From positions 2,604,001-2,668,000 of the forward strand of contig NZ_CP116257.1 of NCBI RefSeq assembly GCF_027947595.1: a stretch of DNA of 64,000 bases, read 5' to 3'. Below the pieces are notes generated by a model. The model saw only the letters and a list, made by a program, of their open reading frames with translations. It made no database searches and was not told where the DNA came from. A program made the position numbers and the translations under genes. This DNA is from Streptomyces lienomycini (GTDB lineage: Bacteria > Actinomycetota > Actinomycetes > Streptomycetales > Streptomycetaceae). This document shows, piece by piece, positions 16,908 to 26,400 of this stretch. The first letter of the stretch is position 1. Each line of letters opens with the position of its first letter.

Positions 16908-17113
16908 GGACGGCCCTCCTGCCGCATGCGTTTCACGATGCGCGGGCCCCGCGCAGTCACGAGCACATTGCCTTGCCGGGGACCGTAGGCGATGACGCAC
17001 GCGGTCTCCGTGACGGCGAACGCGGTCAACGCCGGGGCCTCCGTCTCGGACAAACGCCGGCCGTACCCCATGCTCGGATCGGTCGGCCTCAGCGGCTTGG
17101 TGGCGTGATTCAT
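16904..17113 (-). CDS. Hypothetical 69-aa protein of the Nudix/ABC operon
   Basis: I do not recognise this family. It has a flexible N-terminus (LRPTDPSMGYGRRL), then alternating hydrophobic segments (ALTAFAVTETACVIAYGPRQ, VLVTARGPRIV) that could form a small beta-rich fold. The end is basic. ATG 17113 follows GAGGTAT. The stop overlaps the next gene (GTGA). It lies 27 bp after the 36-aa peptide gene and is a candidate binding partner or chaperone for that peptide, by position only. Confidence 0.6.
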   Translation of the reverse strand: MNHATKPLRPTDPSMGYGRRLSETEAPALTAFAVTETACVIAYGPRQGNVLVTARGPRIVKRMRQEGRP

Positions 17114-17140
17114 GCCTGATACCTCGTATCCAGCCGCGAC

Positions 17141-17251
17141 CTACGGGTGGACCGCGTTGCGGTCGACGGCGGAGTGCGAAGGGGCGCCCGACGAGCCGGT
17201 CGTGTTTTCGAACACGGGATAAACGAGGGCAGGAAGGCGTACGGCATTCAT
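17141..17251 (-). CDS. Putative 36-aa peptide heading the Nudix/ABC operon
   Basis: ATG 17251 is preceded by GAGGAG at good spacing. The peptide begins MNAVRLPALVYPVFENTTG and ends in a Ser/Thr-, Ala- and His-containing tail, SSGAPSHSAVDRNAVHP. A 27-bp gap separates it from the 69-aa gene. The short hydrophobic head with a small polar tail, a strong ribosome site and a downstream exporter make a ribosomally made, modified peptide possible. It has no Cys. It could equally be a regulatory leader peptide. I know no matching family. Confidence 0.45.
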   Translation of the reverse strand: MNAVRLPALVYPVFENTTGSSGAPSHSAVDRNAVHP

Positions 17252-17635
17252 GGGGGCTCCTCGGGAGAGATGCGGACTAGTGATCGGATAACGGGCGCCC
17301 TTGTGTCGCCGTAACGGGTGGAGACGGGCGAAATCTAGAACCTGAATTCGAATACAGGGCCCACTCCTTCTGTGGCCGAGCGGGACGGGCTGTGATGCCG
17401 TGTTCGATCACTCATGTGGGTTGCGGTACCTCCTTCAGGGGATTGCCTGAAGCCGCCCTGTCGTATCGGAGAAGTCGCTGCAGCTCGGCTTCGCCGAGGG
17501 CGACGGACCCGCTCAGAGACCGCTGGTACCTGCGGGCGCGACGGTCAGCCCGGTGAGATGGTTGATGCGCTCCTGAAGCGGGAGCGCGTGTGGCGGGTCA
17601 AGGGGATGCGGCTGGCTATCGCGGGGATCATCGGC
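17252..17635. other. Intergenic region upstream of the Nudix/ABC operon
   Basis: This 384 bp lies between the end of the FxLD methyltransferase gene and the 36-aa peptide gene. It should hold the peptide operon's promoter. I see no convincing -10/-35 pair and no RNA gene. A coding-like minus-strand stretch (LPLQERINHLTGLTV) near 17520-17590 may be a gene scrap. Confidence 0.35.
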
Positions 17636-18859
17636 TCAGCCCTTGCGCGCCCAGTCGACGACCAGTCGGCTGTAGGGCTTGTCGACGACGAAGCGGGCGT
17701 CGTCCGCCGTCAGCCGGTCGCGCGAGTCGGCGGTGGCCATTCGGAAGCTCGGCTCGGGGGCGTCATTGCCGCCGCTGGCGTCCCAGGCGCGGATCTCGCT
17801 CACGACGCGCTCGGCGAGGTCGCCGCCACCCTCGCCGTGGCCGATCACGCCGACCTCCCAGTACCGGCCCTTCTCGTGCCCCTCGCGGATGGTCAAGTAC
17901 GCGAGCGATCCGGCGTCGAGGGCTGCCATGGAGCCCCACCCGAAGTGCGGGGTGAACCCGGGGCGCTGGCCCGGCAGGCGTGAGAGGCCGTTGGGCAGCA
18001 CGCAGGCCAGGTACAGGTACAGCCACTCCCAGGCGGAGCCCTGGCGGAACTTCACCCCGGTGTAGATCTTGGTCTGCTGCTGGTCGAGGACGGAGCGCAG
18101 GGCTTTGTGGTCGACGTCCTGCTCGCTGAACGTCTCCAGGCGCACGTTGCCCTCGCCGGCCATCGGCACGAGAGTGTAGACGTCGTCGCAGACGCCCTTG
18201 CGCAGCGGGATGAAGGTGGCCATCTTGCAGGAGACGGTCTTCCACGTCTCCCCGTCGCGTTCGAAGGCGAAGGAGCGGGAGATGCTGCCGCGGACGCGCA
18301 TCGGCAGGACCAGGCGCCCACCGGGGGCGAGCTGATCAAGGATCTCCACGGGGACGTCGCCGGCGCCGACGGTGAAGATGATCCGGTCGTAGGGGGCGTG
18401 CTCAGGCAGCCCGGCTGCGCCGTCGGCCATGACCGCGGTGGCGTTGTCGACGCCGGCCTCGGCGAGGTGCCGGCTCGCGCCGGCGACGAGGTCCTGGTCG
18501 ACGTCGACGGTCCACACCTGCCCGCCTGGGGAGACGATCTTGCCGAGGAGGGCGGCGTTGTAGCCGGTGGCGGCTCCGGCTTCCAGGACCTTGTGACCGG
18601 GCTGGGCGCCGAGCTGTTCGAGCTGGGTGGCGACGATGGACGGAGCGGAGATGCAGGAGATCATCTCCCCGTACTCGTTGTGCTTGATCGGGACCGCGTC
18701 CTCCTCGTACGCGCTCTCCAGGGCGACGCCGGGCAGGAAGGCGTGCCGGTCGGTGGTGCGGAAGGCGTCGATGGCCGCCTGGCTGCGCAGGTGGCCGCTG
18801 CCGATGAGCCGCTTGGCCAGGGCCTCGTCCGGGTTGGTGGGGGCGGTACTGGCTGCCAC
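17636..18859 (-). CDS. Methyltransferase, FxLD lanthipeptide system (PIMT-like)
   Basis: About 407 aa, related to protein-L-isoaspartate O-methyltransferase. The SAM-binding loop is KVLEAGAATGYNAALLGKIV, followed by VWTVDVDQDLV and DRIIFTVGA. A long C-terminal extension is typical of FxLD-system methyltransferases. GTG 18859 was chosen because GGAG lies 6 bp before it; ATG 18871 is in frame but has no ribosome site. Related enzymes in class I lanthipeptide clusters methylate an Asp side chain, leading to succinimide and isoaspartate. The Asp-Gly in all three precursor cores would be the expected target (inference). Confidence 0.85.
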   Translation of the reverse strand: MAASTAPTNPDEALAKRLIGSGHLRSQAAIDAFRTTDRHAFLPGVALESAYEEDAVPIKHNEYGEMISCISAPSIVATQLEQLGAQPGHKVLEAGAATGYNAALLGKIVSPGGQVWTVDVDQDLVAGASRHLAEAGVDNATAVMADGAAGLPEHAPYDRIIFTVGAGDVPVEILDQLAPGGRLVLPMRVRGSISRSFAFERDGETWKTVSCKMATFIPLRKGVCDDVYTLVPMAGEGNVRLETFSEQDVDHKALRSVLDQQQTKIYTGVKFRQGSAWEWLYLYLACVLPNGLSRLPGQRPGFTPHFGWGSMAALDAGSLAYLTIREGHEKGRYWEVGVIGHGEGGGDLAERVVSEIRAWDASGGNDAPEPSFRMATADSRDRLTADDARFVVDKPYSRLVVDWARKG

Positions 18860-18966
18860 GGTGATCTCCATTCGGGAGGCTAGGGTCCCAGGGTCGGACC
18901 TGCGGGTAGGCACTTCAGCTCCTTCGGTGTGCAGGCGACGTAACGCCAAGGGGCTCGCCACCGCGG

Positions 18967-20091
18967 TCAAGAGTCGAGGTTGTGCGACGAGCCGGAGCTG
19001 GCTCGACGGGTGACGTGGCGCTCCCAGACATCCGCCGAGACGGACGCAGCACCCAGCAGGGCCTGTGCCAGGGGTTCGGGGATGTGCCCCTGACCGAGGC
19101 CGGCTGAGGCGATGGCGGCGGAAAGCGTACGGTGCTCGCCGTAGCTCAGCGCTTCGCGGCACACAGGGTGGGCCAGGACGTCCCGTGCGACGTACCCGTC
19201 TGCCTGCGCCATCGCTTCGCAAGTGAGACGGCGCATTGCTTCGGCCTGTTGGGTCTTTGGGGAGAGGTCGAGCACGACTAGCCCCACACGGGAGCGGAAG
19301 ACCGCAAGTTCGGGGTCCGAGTCGAGGGCCAAGTAGTGCTGCACCATCTTGTCGATCGGCTCGACCGGGTGCTCGTCGGCTGCCCTGTGGCAGAGGACGG
19401 TGAGCGCTGCCGCGACGGATTGCTCCCATGGCTCCACCAGTTGGCTCGCGTGCAGGAACGTCAGCGCATCGCTGGGCTGCTCGCCGAGGCAGCGGACGAG
19501 CACTTCTACTTGACGCCCGTCGAAGAGGCGCTGGCCTATGCCCCGGTGCTGCCTGCTGTGCGCCCGTGCGCGGTCCCATTCGCCTGCTGCGACGAGGGCA
19601 CGGGTTCCGTCGCCGAGGAGGACGGTCCACAGCCATTGGCACACCTGTTCATGGTCGGCTGCCGACGTCGTGAGGTGCTGGAAGGACTTGGTGCGGCCGT
19701 CGATGACCGCTTCCGTCTTCGATCTGACTGCTCGGTTCAGGGAATCGAGCAGGTGGTATGCGCCGTGCCCGTCGCCGTCGCGGATGCGCAGTCGGGCCAG
19801 GTTGACCAGGGGTTCCAGGGCGTACCGGGCTTCCTGCGCGCCCAGGGGCTGGGCGCGCAGGACGGCCTCGGCGTGACGCCAGCACAGAGTGCGCGCCAGG
19901 TCCGGCATGCTGCAGTCGCTCGCGATCAGCGCCGCCTTGTTCAGGGCGACGGTCGCGGAGGTCACGTTGCCGTCGCGCTCGGCGGCGGCTGCGAGGTCGG
20001 TGATCTCGCGGACCCGTTCAGCGAGGGGCGGGCACGCTGGACGTGGACGGGCAACGAGCGGGAACCGCTTCGCTATCTGGCTGACGTCCAT
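18967..20091 (-). CDS. Helical-repeat protein of the FxLD cluster
   Basis: This 374-aa, helix-rich protein resembles the TPR-like C-terminal part of Streptomyces XRE regulators but lacks a DNA-binding domain. Evenly spaced helical pairs run through it (for example ATVALNKAALIASDCSMPDL, ARLRIRDGDGHGAYHLLDSL). No catalytic motif is visible. The start ATG 20091 is one base after the stop of the fused methyltransferase gene, so the two are tightly coupled. Proteins of this kind often accompany FxLD loci. A scaffolding or regulatory role is a guess. Confidence 0.65.
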   Translation of the reverse strand: MDVSQIAKRFPLVARPRPACPPLAERVREITDLAAAAERDGNVTSATVALNKAALIASDCSMPDLARTLCWRHAEAVLRAQPLGAQEARYALEPLVNLARLRIRDGDGHGAYHLLDSLNRAVRSKTEAVIDGRTKSFQHLTTSAADHEQVCQWLWTVLLGDGTRALVAAGEWDRARAHSRQHRGIGQRLFDGRQVEVLVRCLGEQPSDALTFLHASQLVEPWEQSVAAALTVLCHRAADEHPVEPIDKMVQHYLALDSDPELAVFRSRVGLVVLDLSPKTQQAEAMRRLTCEAMAQADGYVARDVLAHPVCREALSYGEHRTLSAAIASAGLGQGHIPEPLAQALLGAASVSADVWERHVTRRASSGSSHNLDS

Positions 20092-20092
20092 G

Positions 20093-22183
20093 TCACTGCC
20101 ATTCGATGACGATGCGGTTCAGCGGGTTGTCGAAGGCGAAGCGGCCGGGCTTCGGCGCGAGCGGGGCCGAGTCGAGCGGCTTGATCTCGAAACCGACGTC
20201 GAGCGCTCGGAAGTCCTGGTCCCAGGTGCGGATCTGGTCCGCGACGTCCGAGGCGAGGGCTTCGGCGTCGGGGCCGTGGCCGATCACACCGAACTCGTAC
20301 AGGGTGGCGCCGTCGGGGGCCTTCTTCGCGTACGGGCGCCGGGTGAGGTAGGTGAGGGTGCCGCCTTCGAAGACCGCGGTCGAGGACGGGTAGGGCGCGG
20401 TGACCAGCCCCTTCTCGATGGCCTTGTTCTTGGCGGGCATCCGGCTCAGGCCGTTGGGCATGGCGCAGGTGAGCCACAGCTCCAGGTATTCCGCCGACTC
20501 CGGGCCGCGGAAGGTGACGTCCGTCCACGCCTCGGTGCGCGGCTGGCGGAAGATGTCGCTCAAGGCGTCCGCATCGACCTTCTGGTCTCCGTTGGTGACG
20601 AGGGTGACGGTGTGGTCGGGGTCCAGGGGGACGAAGAGGCGCGGGTCGTCGGCGATGCCCCGGCGCAGCGGCATGAACGTGTTCATCTGGCTGCCGACGC
20701 TGCGCCAGGCTCCGTCCTGGTTCTCGAAGGCGATCGAGCGGGAGACGCTGCCGCGCAGGCGCAGCGGGGTGAGGAGCCGTCCGCCAGGGGCGAGCTGGTC
20801 GAGCCAGGCGTGCGGGACGCCGTGGGCGCCGACGGTGGCTTCGATGCGGTCGTACGGCGCGTTGGGGGTATGGCCGACTGCTCCGTCTCCGAGGATCACT
20901 TCCACGTTGTGGATGTCGGCGGCGGCCAGGCCGCCGCGCGCTCCGGCCACGATGTCCTCGTCCACGTCGATCGTAGTGACGTGTCCCGTCTCGCCGACGA
21001 GGTAGCCCAGGAGTCCGGCGTTGAAGCCGGTGCCGGCCCCCAGCTCCAGGATCTTCTGGCCGGGCTGGACGTCGAGCTGTTCCAGCATCATGGCGACGAT
21101 GTCGGGCTGGGAGGCGCAGCTGATGGAGCGGCCCGATCCGTCGAACTTCGTGTCCACGGGTGCGTTCCCGTACGCCTTCTCCAGCGGGGCGTTCGGGACG
21201 AAGAGGTGACGGGGCACGGTCCGCATGGCCTCCTCCACGCGGGGCGTGAGCACGCACCCGGTCTCGACCAGGTGGTCGATCAGCTGGGCGCGCAGGCGGT
21301 CGGCGGAAGGGGCTTCGATGGTGTCACTGTTCACCCCGTTGACCGTAGCGCCCGGTGTCCTCTCAGCTTGGGTGGACGCGGTGTTGTCGCTCGTTCCCAT
21401 GACTACCTCTTTCGCGAGTGTTGACAAGGTGTGCTGGTCCTGGGCGGCAAGGCCCAGGCGGTTGAAGTGGAAGATGCCGTGGTGGGCGATTACGGCCCGT
21501 AGCCCTCGTTCCAGGCGGCCCTGGCGGTTGAGGTCGGCGAGCTGCTGGCCGAACCACTCGAAGGTGGCTATCCACTCGGCCAGCGGCGCGAGTCGGTCCT
21601 GGGTGACGCTGCGGCTGGTGGTGCTGACGTCGACGGTCATCAACCGGTGGACGGCGGCCCGGTGCCGTTGCGGAGTGCGGACCTCGTCGCCGGGGCGCTC
21701 GGCCGTGATCTTCGCCCAAACGTCGCCCTGCTCGTACCAGTCGAGGCCCGCCGCTCGCATCGCCACGCTGAGCAGGAGGACCGCCAGCTCGCGGCGGCCG
21801 AGCTGGGGGCCGCTCACTGTCTGCTGGCGGGCCGCCTCGTCCAGCAGATGACGGCTGTCGTAGTGGAACAGGGTGTGCGCGATCTTCATCGCGGCGGGGC
21901 CGCCGAAGGCCGTTTCTTCCGGTTCGTAGATGCCTCGCGTCCAGGAGGCGAGGACGCCGGCGTCGACCAGCTCGCCCAGGGCAGCGTCGAGGACCTCTGC
22001 CGAGTCCGGGCCCGCGGGCCGGTACCGCAACCGCCACCAGGGGTGCTTCCGCAGGAAGGACCACTGGGCCAGTTCCGACTCCTGGGCGATCAATACCGGG
22101 AGTAAGTACTCCACGGCGGTGGCCTCCGCGTGACTCCAGTCGGTGAACCGGATGAGGCGTTGCGGCCATTCGTCCGCAGTCAT
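20093..22183 (-). CDS. Fused thiopeptide-type elimination domain and FxLD methyltransferase
   Basis: This 696-aa protein joins two enzymes. Residues 1-250 form a thiopeptide-type/SpaB_C-like domain (RKHPWWRLRYRPAG; HYDSRHLLDEAARQ; YEQGDVWAKITAERPGDE), related to the part of LanB that removes glutamate from glutamylated Ser/Thr. Residues from about 285 on form a PIMT-like methyltransferase (CVLTPRVEEAMRTVPRHLFV; SAM loop KILELGAGTGFNAG; TTIDVDEDIV). No stop or strong start lies between them. The LanB in this cluster has its own elimination domain, so this is a second copy. Confidence 0.85.
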   Translation of the reverse strand: MTADEWPQRLIRFTDWSHAEATAVEYLLPVLIAQESELAQWSFLRKHPWWRLRYRPAGPDSAEVLDAALGELVDAGVLASWTRGIYEPEETAFGGPAAMKIAHTLFHYDSRHLLDEAARQQTVSGPQLGRRELAVLLLSVAMRAAGLDWYEQGDVWAKITAERPGDEVRTPQRHRAAVHRLMTVDVSTTSRSVTQDRLAPLAEWIATFEWFGQQLADLNRQGRLERGLRAVIAHHGIFHFNRLGLAAQDQHTLSTLAKEVVMGTSDNTASTQAERTPGATVNGVNSDTIEAPSADRLRAQLIDHLVETGCVLTPRVEEAMRTVPRHLFVPNAPLEKAYGNAPVDTKFDGSGRSISCASQPDIVAMMLEQLDVQPGQKILELGAGTGFNAGLLGYLVGETGHVTTIDVDEDIVAGARGGLAAADIHNVEVILGDGAVGHTPNAPYDRIEATVGAHGVPHAWLDQLAPGGRLLTPLRLRGSVSRSIAFENQDGAWRSVGSQMNTFMPLRRGIADDPRLFVPLDPDHTVTLVTNGDQKVDADALSDIFRQPRTEAWTDVTFRGPESAEYLELWLTCAMPNGLSRMPAKNKAIEKGLVTAPYPSSTAVFEGGTLTYLTRRPYAKKAPDGATLYEFGVIGHGPDAEALASDVADQIRTWDQDFRALDVGFEIKPLDSAPLAPKPGRFAFDNPLNRIVIEWQ

Positions 22184-22201
22184 GTTCCCTCTTCTCGTCG
22201 T

Positions 22202-23461
22202 CTAGTTGGTCAGGAAGCAGGTGTCCCACCCGGACGCGGACGGCGTTCCGGTGTGGAAGGAGTGCAGGGCGAGTGCGGTGCCGGCGGCACCTTCGAGGAG
22301 CCCGATGTCGCCGCCGCCGGGAGGGTTGATCAGGGAGTCCGCCAGGGTGCCCGGAGCGGTGTCGGTGATCGGGGCCAGGAGCCGGGGCAGGCATGCGGTG
22401 AGGCCGGGTGTGAGGGCGTCGGTGGCAGTGAGTTGCGTGATGTGCGCCAGGCCGGCGAAGCCGTGGCACAGGGAGACATCCACGGTGGCGTCGAGTTGGC
22501 CGGGGTCGGTCATGGCGCGCAGGAGGGCGAATTCGGCGGCGTGTTGGCGCGCCGGGTCCTTGAGGGCGAGGGCGGCGAGCTGCTGGGCGCGGGCGAATCC
22601 GGCGGTGCCGTAGCACCAGGACGGCCGGGAGGGGCCGGGCCCGGTCGTGCCGGATCGTAGCTGCTCGCGGGTGATCCAGTACGGCCACCACGGTCCGGCG
22701 GGGCCGTTCTGCTGCCAGTGGTCGAGCCAGGTCAGGATGCGGGTGATCGCGTCGAGGTGGCCGTCGACGGTGACGCCGCGGCGGGCCGTAAGGGAGAGCA
22801 CGGCGAGGGGGCCGCCGATGCCGTGGGCGACGCCGTTGTTGGCGTGCCCTTCCAGATAGTCCGGGGAGATCGTGCCGGAGGGGGCGAGGTGGCTCCACCA
22901 GCCGGGCAGAACTTCCCCGTCGTGCCTGACCGGCTCGGTCAGGCGGACCAGGTAGGTCAGGATCTCGCGGAGGACGTCGGTGTGGACGTCGCGGTGCAGC
23001 AGGAGCCCGCCCATTCCACTCAGGCCGCGGATCGCGTCGAACTCGGCCAGCGCGGGCATCTCGCCGCGGTCCATGCGTGCGTGGGCATGGGCGAGCCGGT
23101 CCCGGATGGCCTTCGTGACGTACCGGTCGAGGGTGTCCAGGGCGCGGGCGTAGCGTCCGGGGCGGTCGGCAGCGGCGTGCAGGGCGAAGGCGAGCGCGGG
23201 CGCCCCGTAGTAGAGGTGGCTGTCCGGGCCGCCGACGACGGGTTCGGCTGCGGCGCAGGCGAGCCAGTCGTGGGCGCGCTGCCACGGCCCCTGGCCGGTG
23301 CGGGCCCGCTCGATGTGCAGCAGCGCGACACCGGCCGCGCCGTGCGCAAGCGACTGCGGCCACCAACCCTGGCGGTGGTGCAGCCCCCGTACGTCCTGCG
23401 GTGAGGCGAGTCGCTCGGCGAGGACGTCGGCGGTGGCCAGTGCGCTGTCACGCACGTTCAT
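22202..23461 (-). CDS. lanC: Lanthionine synthetase C-like cyclase
   Basis: This 419-aa LanC-type zinc enzyme adds Cys thiols to dehydrated Ser/Thr to make (methyl)lanthionine rings. The zinc ligands are visible as the Cys of SWCYGTAG and the Cys-His of SLCHGFAG. The repeated Gly-rich segments of the alpha/alpha toroid are present (HGAAGVALLH, GLSGMGGLLLH, HGIGGPLAVL, EGAAGTALAL). Start ATG 23461 has GAGGAG and overlaps the LanB stop (ATGA). The next gene starts 18 bp beyond its stop. It acts on the three FxLD precursors encoded upstream. Confidence 0.9.
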   Translation of the reverse strand: MNVRDSALATADVLAERLASPQDVRGLHHRQGWWPQSLAHGAAGVALLHIERARTGQGPWQRAHDWLACAAAEPVVGGPDSHLYYGAPALAFALHAAADRPGRYARALDTLDRYVTKAIRDRLAHAHARMDRGEMPALAEFDAIRGLSGMGGLLLHRDVHTDVLREILTYLVRLTEPVRHDGEVLPGWWSHLAPSGTISPDYLEGHANNGVAHGIGGPLAVLSLTARRGVTVDGHLDAITRILTWLDHWQQNGPAGPWWPYWITREQLRSGTTGPGPSRPSWCYGTAGFARAQQLAALALKDPARQHAAEFALLRAMTDPGQLDATVDVSLCHGFAGLAHITQLTATDALTPGLTACLPRLLAPITDTAPGTLADSLINPPGGGDIGLLEGAAGTALALHSFHTGTPSASGWDTCFLTN

Positions 23462-26400
23462 TGGTGATCTCCTCGGTGAGTCCAGGCCATTGCGGCGGCG
23501 TGGGCCAGCCGTATGCACATCCGCTCGTCGTCCTTGTCGATGCCGGCGGCGCGGATGTGGTGGGCGTGCAGCAGCGAGTCGAGAACAAGGTCCGGGTCGA
23601 TGCCACCACCGGACGCGTCCAGCTTCTGCCGGTAGCAAGCCAGGGCCGCGTCGCGCCCGCTCCAGGCTCTGGCGACGGCGGCGCCGCCGGGGACGGCACG
23701 CAGGGCCGCCCAGCCGTCGGTCGGATCGGCCAGACGTACCGCCTGACCACGCACGGTCCGGTCCAAGGGACGCGGGTCGATGATCCGGCCGTGGGTGATC
23801 AGCCAGTCCATGCCGGCCGCGGTGCCGCCGGTGAAGGCGGCAGCGAGGGACACGAAGTTCGCTGCGGCAAGGACCTGTCGGTGCGGACGGGTCCTCTGGG
23901 CGAACTGGACGGCCAGCGCTCGGGAATCGGCTGCGAAGACGTCCTCGGCCAGACTCATCAACGGCCCTGCACCCCACCGACCAGTCTCCGGGTAAGAGGT
24001 CGCGAACTGCATGTCGGTGAGGAGCCCGGCACGGCGCAAGCCGTTCGCCCACGAACTCACGCGCCGCGCGGTGAGGGCCAAGTCCTGCTCGCTGGGGACC
24101 GCGATGCGCAACCGCAGGTGCCAGCAAGGGTCGCGGTAGCGCATGTACCACCAGGTCGGCGGCTCATCCCACTGGCCGAGCAGCGCGGGAAGATGGTCGG
24201 CAAGGATCTCGGGCTGCCGGTCGACGTGCCCGTACAGCTTGACCAGCAGCCAGAAGGCGGCGCCCGGAAGATGACCGTGCTCGCGCGTGATGAGTTGGTC
24301 GGCGGTCACGGGCGGGACAGTCGGCCACTGGGGCGGACGCACGGCCGTCATCGGGGCGATGACCTCGTGGGCCCGTCCGTCGAACCAGCCTCCGTCGGAT
24401 TCCGCTTCCGTCAAGAGCGCCGATTCGTGGGTGACCAGGTGGGCGCGCAGCAGCGCGAGGTGCGCACGTTCGGAGAGGTCCAGCGGCAGGAGCTGGTCCT
24501 CTTCAGCCAGCGAGACTTCGTCCGGGACCCGGCGGCGTGTGCGCCACTCGTCGGCCGCCTTGTGCCACTCCTTCCAGGGGGCGCGGCGGTCGGGCAGCTC
24601 CGACCGGTCCAGTCGCCACCTCGCCGGCGAGAAGATCGCGCGCCCGTAGCGCACGCGCGGCAGGTACGGCAGGGCGGTGGCGGACGCCCAGGGGAAGATG
24701 CTCAGGACGGCGGTCTGGGAGCGGCTGATCTCGGCGAGGAAGCGTGCGAGCGGCGGCGTGTGGCCTCGCAGGTCCAGCGCGTGCAGGGTCATGGGGTCCA
24801 GCAGGCACGCGCGCGAGAGGGAGACGAGGTAGAGCCTGCGGCGGTCGCAGCCCACGGCGAGGTCGTCGAGCGTGACGGTGCGCTCGTCCACCGGACGGTG
24901 CTCCGCCAGGCTAATGACGGCCGGCAGGAGTTCGGCGACGCGGGTGACGTTGGTGTCGCCCCGGTCGAGTGGAGTGAAGGAGACCTGCGTGGGCACCGAG
25001 CCGGGCGCGTTGACCGGTAGCTTCTCCAGCATGGCGGCGGCGCGAGCCTGATCTTCTGGTGTGAGCAAGCCCAGGCTGCGGCCGATCGTGGTGCCGATCC
25101 CGCGGGAGGGGGCGATGCCGTGGAGGACGAAGTCTCCCTTTTCTAGGGCCTCTTGTGATGTGGCGCGGATTTGGAAGCGCAGCTCCGTGTGGGCCGGTAC
25201 CTGCGGGGCGTCTCGGTCTCCGACTGTCAGTGTGCGGATCAGGTCCTCGTCCAGGCTGATTTCGTCGCGGCCATCGAGGACAGCCGCCTGGGCGAGGGAA
25301 AGCAACCGCTGTTCGCGGGTGGTCAGGGCCTCGCGCTGCTCAGGTTCCGCGTCGCGGTATCCGGCCGGGAAGCCGAGGCCGACGTCCGGGTCCACCAGGT
25401 CCCGGACCGGGACGAGCGAGTTGATGCCGTACCGCTCGAAGAACCGGTTGTGGAAGTCCTTCCACGCCGGAGTGCCAAAGGGGTACGCACTCAGCCGGGC
25501 CAGCACCGTGGCCGCCTTCTCAGCCTCGCGGGCAACCTGTGGGGGCAGAGTGAGAGAGCAGTCCATGCGCAGGTCCAGCGTGAGCGGCTGGGCCTTGACG
25601 GTGCTCAAGGCGGTCATCTTCTGACGTAAGGCAGTACGCAGGCGCTGTCCGTCCGCCGGAGCCAAAACCTGGTTGTGCTGGGCGATGGCGTCGCGGACTG
25701 CCCGCAGGTCGGCCACGAGGTCCGCAGCTGACGGCGCGCCGGCGGCCTTGGCCTGCTCGACCAGGTGGTCCAGGGCATCGAGGGCGGCAGAGGGCGCGTG
25801 CAGGCTGCTGATGAGCACACCGCGCTCGACCAGGCTGCTGACGAGCCCTTCCACCCGGTCAGCGGGAACGTCGGGGTACTCGGTCCTCATCAGTTCCACG
25901 AGGGTATGGACGGGGACGGGCGAGGCGGCGGCATCGACGGCGATACGTACGGCGTTGGTGTACCGGACGGACACTTCGGCCGCCGGGCTGCCTTCGGTGC
26001 GGCGTGAGCGGGGCGGGTAGGGCACGATCAGGCGATCGCCCCGTACGAAAACGGTGTTGTTGGCCATCACATGCAGGTGCCGCAGGACTTCAGGGTGTGC
26101 TTCCAGGCGGGCGATCAGGTCCGCGATCCAGTCGCCATCGGCGCGGATGACGGGTTGGTGCCACTCGCCCCAGGACCATCCTGGCCGTTCCCCGAATGAG
26201 GCGGGCGCGACGCCGGCGAACAGCCCATTCGGGGTCGCTCGGCCCGTCATACGCAGCAGGTACCGCATGACCGACACCACTGCGCGGCGCAACTGACGGG
26301 TCTCGGGGCTGGCCACCGAGCACAGGGCCTGAACCTGCTGCGCGAGCAGAGGACTGCCCTGCTCGATGGCTTCGGCGGCCTCGGACAGCGACCAGACGTC

